From Phycisphaerales bacterium (GTDB lineage: Bacteria; Planctomycetota; Phycisphaerae; Phycisphaerales; UBA1924): a DNA stretch of 64,000 nt. The position numbers were made by a program, and so were the translations under genes. Positions 61,616-64,000 of this stretch are shown piece after piece (position 1 is the first letter of the stretch; each line of letters begins with the position of its first letter). The notes beneath the pieces were generated by a model that worked only from the letters and a program-made list of their open reading frames with translations, made no database searches and was not told where the DNA came from. Where the stretch lies: the NCBI GenBank assembly GCA_029260555.1, contig JAJDCZ010000052.1:62001-126000 (forward strand), read 5' to 3'.

Positions 61616-62644
61616 TTAAGCAACGCCCCCTTCCCCCCCGCTCTCGTTGACATGAAGCACGCGCAGCTTAGCAGATCTCGCCCGAGGATTGGCAGAAAGT
61701 TCCGTTTCTTCTGCAACAATCGGCTTGCGAGAACAACTCCTGGCCAATCCCTCCTGCACCAGCTTTGAAAAACACTGCTTCACCGGCCGATCCTCCAGCG
61801 AATGAAACGAAATAATCCCAACTCGAGCGCCTGCTGCCAGCCAACCCGTACTGCCCTGAACAACCGCCTGAGCTCCACGACGGATCTCAGCCATCAACCC
61901 CTCCAAGTGTCCCAGCTCATCGTTCACCGCAATGCGCAACGCTTGAAATGTGCGCGTCGCTGGATCGATCCGGGTCCTGCCAAAGGAAACCGATCGCACG
62001 AGCTGAGCCAACTCGCCTGTCGTTTGTATCGGCGATTCCTGGCGCGCTTGGACAAGTTTTCGTGCGATCCGTCGCGACTGCCTTTCCTCGCCATATTCAT
62101 ACAAAATCCGGGCCAACTCTTCCTCAGGAGCCTCTGCGATCAGATCCGCTGCGGTCATCCCCACACTTCGGTTCAGCCTCATGTCCAGTGGGCCATCATT
62201 GCGAAACGAAAGCCCCCGCGCAGCCTCAGCGACCTGATTTGAGCAAAACCCAAGATCCGCCAGCACCATATCTGCACGAATCCCCCGCTCTCGCAATGTC
62301 CGAGGCAGTGCTGCAAACGAACCATGAACCCCCACCACCTCCACCCCTTCAGCTTCATTCCTCAGCAGGCGCTCTGATTCGTGCAGATTCTCCTCATCCA
62401 GATCGTTCAACACAATCATTCCCCCTGGCTTGACATGCTCTGCTAACACAATCGCATGGCCACCCAACCCCGCAGTGCAATCCACAAATACCCCCCCAGG
62501 CTCTGGAGCCAGCTCAGCAAGCACCCGCTCAGTCAAAACCGGCACATGCCCCCCCCTCCCTACCCCCCGCCCAATCCCCTGCCCCATTTCCCTTACATCC
62601 CCCTTCACATCATTTTGTCGTTCTGGATCTTTCATCACATTCAT
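61616..62644 (-). CDS. rsmH: 16S rRNA (cytosine-1402-N4) methyltransferase RsmH
   Basis: SAM-dependent methyltransferase of 342 residues. The family start HVPVLTERVLAEL, SAM motif FVDCTAGLGGHAIVLAEHV, ADMVLADLGFCSNQVAEAAR, the block FRNDGPLDMRLNRSVGMTAA and the end IISFHSLEDRPVKQCFSKL are all characteristic. It methylates N4 of C1402 in the ribosomal P site. First gene of the wall/division block. The ATG used here has upstream alternatives only eight bases from the divergent peptidase gene. Confidence 0.96.
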   Translation of the reverse strand: MNVMKDPERQNDVKGDVREMGQGIGRGVGRGGHVPVLTERVLAELAPEPGGVFVDCTAGLGGHAIVLAEHVKPGGMIVLNDLDEENLHESERLLRNEAEGVEVVGVHGSFAALPRTLRERGIRADMVLADLGFCSNQVAEAARGLSFRNDGPLDMRLNRSVGMTAADLIAEAPEEELARILYEYGEERQSRRIARKLVQARQESPIQTTGELAQLVRSVSFGRTRIDPATRTFQALRIAVNDELGHLEGLMAEIRRGAQAVVQGSTGWLAAGARVGIISFHSLEDRPVKQCFSKLVQEGLARSCSRKPIVAEETELSANPRARSAKLRVLHVNESGGEGGVA

Positions 62645-62652
62645 TTATACTC

Positions 62653-63672
62653 ATGACCATGAACCAACACCGGCTCTCAACCATAATCATCGCGCTCTTT
62701 TCAGTTTTCTGTCTGCTTGCAAGCCTGGGCTGTACACCCGTTACCGTTTCGTTCACACTTGGCGAGAAGCACGCACTCAAACCTGCACTTGTCATGGGCG
62801 ATAAAGGCGCACAATCCAAAATTGCACTCATCCAGGTCCGAGGCCTCATCTCAGACACACCAAAGCCAGGTCTCATCTCGTCATCACCAAGCGTCATCCA
62901 CCAAATCGTCGCCAGACTCCGACAGGCAGAGCACGATCCCAGCGTCAAAGCTGTCATTCTCCGCATCAACTCACCCGGAGGCACCGTCGCAGGCAGCGAA
63001 ACCCTCTATCACGAACTCCAACACTTTCGCCAAACCACAAACAAGCCCATCGTCGCATCCATGGGCGAAGTCGCAGCCAGCGGCGGCTACTACATCGCCC
63101 TCGCCGCTGATCGCATCATTGTCCAGCCCACCACACTCACCGCCTCCATCGGCGTCATCTTTCCGACCATCAATGTCTCAAAGGGGCTCAACAAACTGGG
63201 AATCCACTCCCGAGCTGTCACATCAGGGCCAAATAAGGACATGGGGAACCCGCTTGAACCCATGAATGATGCCCACTATGCACTGATTCAACAGATCGTC
63301 GACGAGTTCTACACCAGTTTCAAAGAGCTTGTGATCCAACGCAGACCAAATCTTCCCAAAGCCATGCAGGATCTTGCAACTGATGGCCGAATCATGACCG
63401 GTGTGCAAGCTCACGAGCTCAAGCTTGTTGATGACCTGGGCACACTCCGCGATGCCTTTGCTATCGCCAAAGATCTGGCTGACCTGACCTCTGCACAACT
63501 GGTCTCGTACACCGCTACGCCTGCAAAATCACGAACTGCCTACGAACAATCCGAACTCGCTGTTCCCAGTTCGTCCGTTGAGATGAATCTGCTCAAAATT
63601 GATGCTCTGAGTTCATGGAATCAACTATCCACTCCCGGGGCATACTACCTCTGGCTGCCTCCAACACCCTGA
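62653..63672 (+). CDS. S49-family (SppA-like) signal peptide peptidase, lipoprotein
   Basis: Protein of 339 residues. Signal with lipobox (LLASLGC). The S49 domain shows INSPGGTVAGSETLYHEL, the Ser nucleophile in GEVAASGGYYIALAADRI, TASIGVIFPTINVSKGLNKL and the likely catalytic Lys in SRAVTSGPNKDMGNPLEP. Short, one-domain SppA forms of this size degrade cleaved signal peptides as oligomers. Divergent from rsmH with only eight bases between the starts, so both promoters overlap the coding starts or use leaderless messages. Confidence 0.9.
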   Translation: MTMNQHRLSTIIIALFSVFCLLASLGCTPVTVSFTLGEKHALKPALVMGDKGAQSKIALIQVRGLISDTPKPGLISSSPSVIHQIVARLRQAEHDPSVKAVILRINSPGGTVAGSETLYHELQHFRQTTNKPIVASMGEVAASGGYYIALAADRIIVQPTTLTASIGVIFPTINVSKGLNKLGIHSRAVTSGPNKDMGNPLEPMNDAHYALIQQIVDEFYTSFKELVIQRRPNLPKAMQDLATDGRIMTGVQAHELKLVDDLGTLRDAFAIAKDLADLTSAQLVSYTATPAKSRTAYEQSELAVPSSSVEMNLLKIDALSSWNQLSTPGAYYLWLPPTP

Positions 63673-63833
63673 GCATGATGATGCACGCAATGGTTCATCG
63701 CCTGGCATTCTCTGCTGAGATTGGGATATTTTTGTCACAATCCTGCGTAAATCGGGTGTGGGCGGATCAATCAATGCCTCAGATGGCTTCCTTTGCATGA
63801 TCTTCACACTCAACCCGGTACAATCGCTCCGCC
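63673..63833. other. Intergenic region before the sigma factor gene
   Basis: A 15-base string GGGATATTTTTGTCA at 63723-63737 also occurs in the upstream region of the dockerin-type protein gene (48372-48386). It could be a shared promoter element or chance. No gene seen. Confidence 0.35.
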
Positions 63834-64000
63834 ATGCCTACGCGATGGAAAAATCTGGGTAACGCTGAACTGGTCCAGGCCTGTCTCAGCGATGAACCCT
63901 TCGCATGGGATGCGTTTGTTGAACGCTTCCAGGGGCTTGTCTACTCGGTTGCCAAAACTCGAGGCCTCCGCCCTGATCAACGCGAGGATGCAATGCAGGT
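63834..64000 (+). CDS. RNA polymerase sigma factor, N-terminal part (3' end cut by window)
   Basis: Frame starts at ATG 63834 and runs off the window. The first 55 residues read as sigma region 1.2-2: NAELVQACLSDEPFAWDAFV, ERFQGLVYSVAKTRGL, then RPDQREDAMQ, the usual D-x-x-D-x-x-Q pattern of region 2.2. This looks like a sigma70-family (ECF type) factor. Its regulator and target genes are outside the window. Confidence 0.8.
   Translation, partial: MPTRWKNLGNAELVQACLSDEPFAWDAFVERFQGLVYSVAKTRGLRPDQREDAMQ

Overview
The window looks like a chromosomal segment of a planctomycete, most likely of the Phycisphaerae lineage. This is an inference from gene content: a secreted protein ending in a paired dockerin-like EF-hand module with a terminal Cys-Pro, a planctomycete-style pseudopilin, tandem DUF1080 domains beside Gfo/Idh/MocA oxidoreductases, a Sec-type (clade II) nitrous oxide reductase cluster, and a cell-wall gene fragment (rsmH, LysM gene, ftsL-like, ftsI-like). 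No rRNA or tRNA gene was recognised.

Layout. 1-5.5 kb: sugar/keto-glycoside catabolism (two Gfo/Idh/MocA oxidoreductases, MFS transporter, sugar isomerase-like protein, DUF1080 lipoprotein). 5.7-15.4 kb: a hybrid sensor kinase gene cut in two by an IS1-family element of exactly 4500 bp (7208-11707). The element has 19-bp terminal inverted repeats, an 8-bp target duplication and at least five passenger genes. Upstream of the kinase is a large periplasmic repeat protein. 15.7-20.4 kb: Ada-type DNA repair, an sdpR/sdpI-like pair with a hydrolase, and a cupin. 20.5-27 kb: a tightly overlapping five-gene signalling operon (HD-GYP, histidine kinase, GGDEF, HDOD and degenerate-HD response regulators). 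27-32 kb: sulfotransferase, small secreted protein, pseudopilin and tyrosine phenol-lyase. 32-46 kb: the nos cluster (dihaem cytochrome, nosZ, membrane protein, nosD, nosF, nosY, nosL), followed by copper handling (Cys/His-rich exported proteins, a SpoIIE-type phosphatase, a copper P-type ATPase). This fits copper supply to NosZ. 46-53 kb: an rRNA-modification fusion protein, the dockerin protein, prfB, an SDR and a TPR protein. 53-57 kb: valS. 57-64 kb: a metallopeptidase-like lipoprotein, the wall-gene cluster, an SppA-like peptidase and the start of a sigma factor gene.

The most striking object is valS (53206-57192). This essential tRNA synthetase gene has remained one open frame of 1328 codons although it carries an entire REP-associated tyrosine (HUH) transposase domain. 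The domain is flanked by REP sequences: two direct copies on the left and one inverted copy on the right. A fourth REP copy sits in frame 640 bp further on, and a third unusual A/T-rich segment lies between them. All four REP copies I found in the window are inside this gene. The transposase is therefore predicted to be made as an internal domain of valyl-tRNA synthetase, in a surface loop between the editing domain and the second half of the catalytic core.
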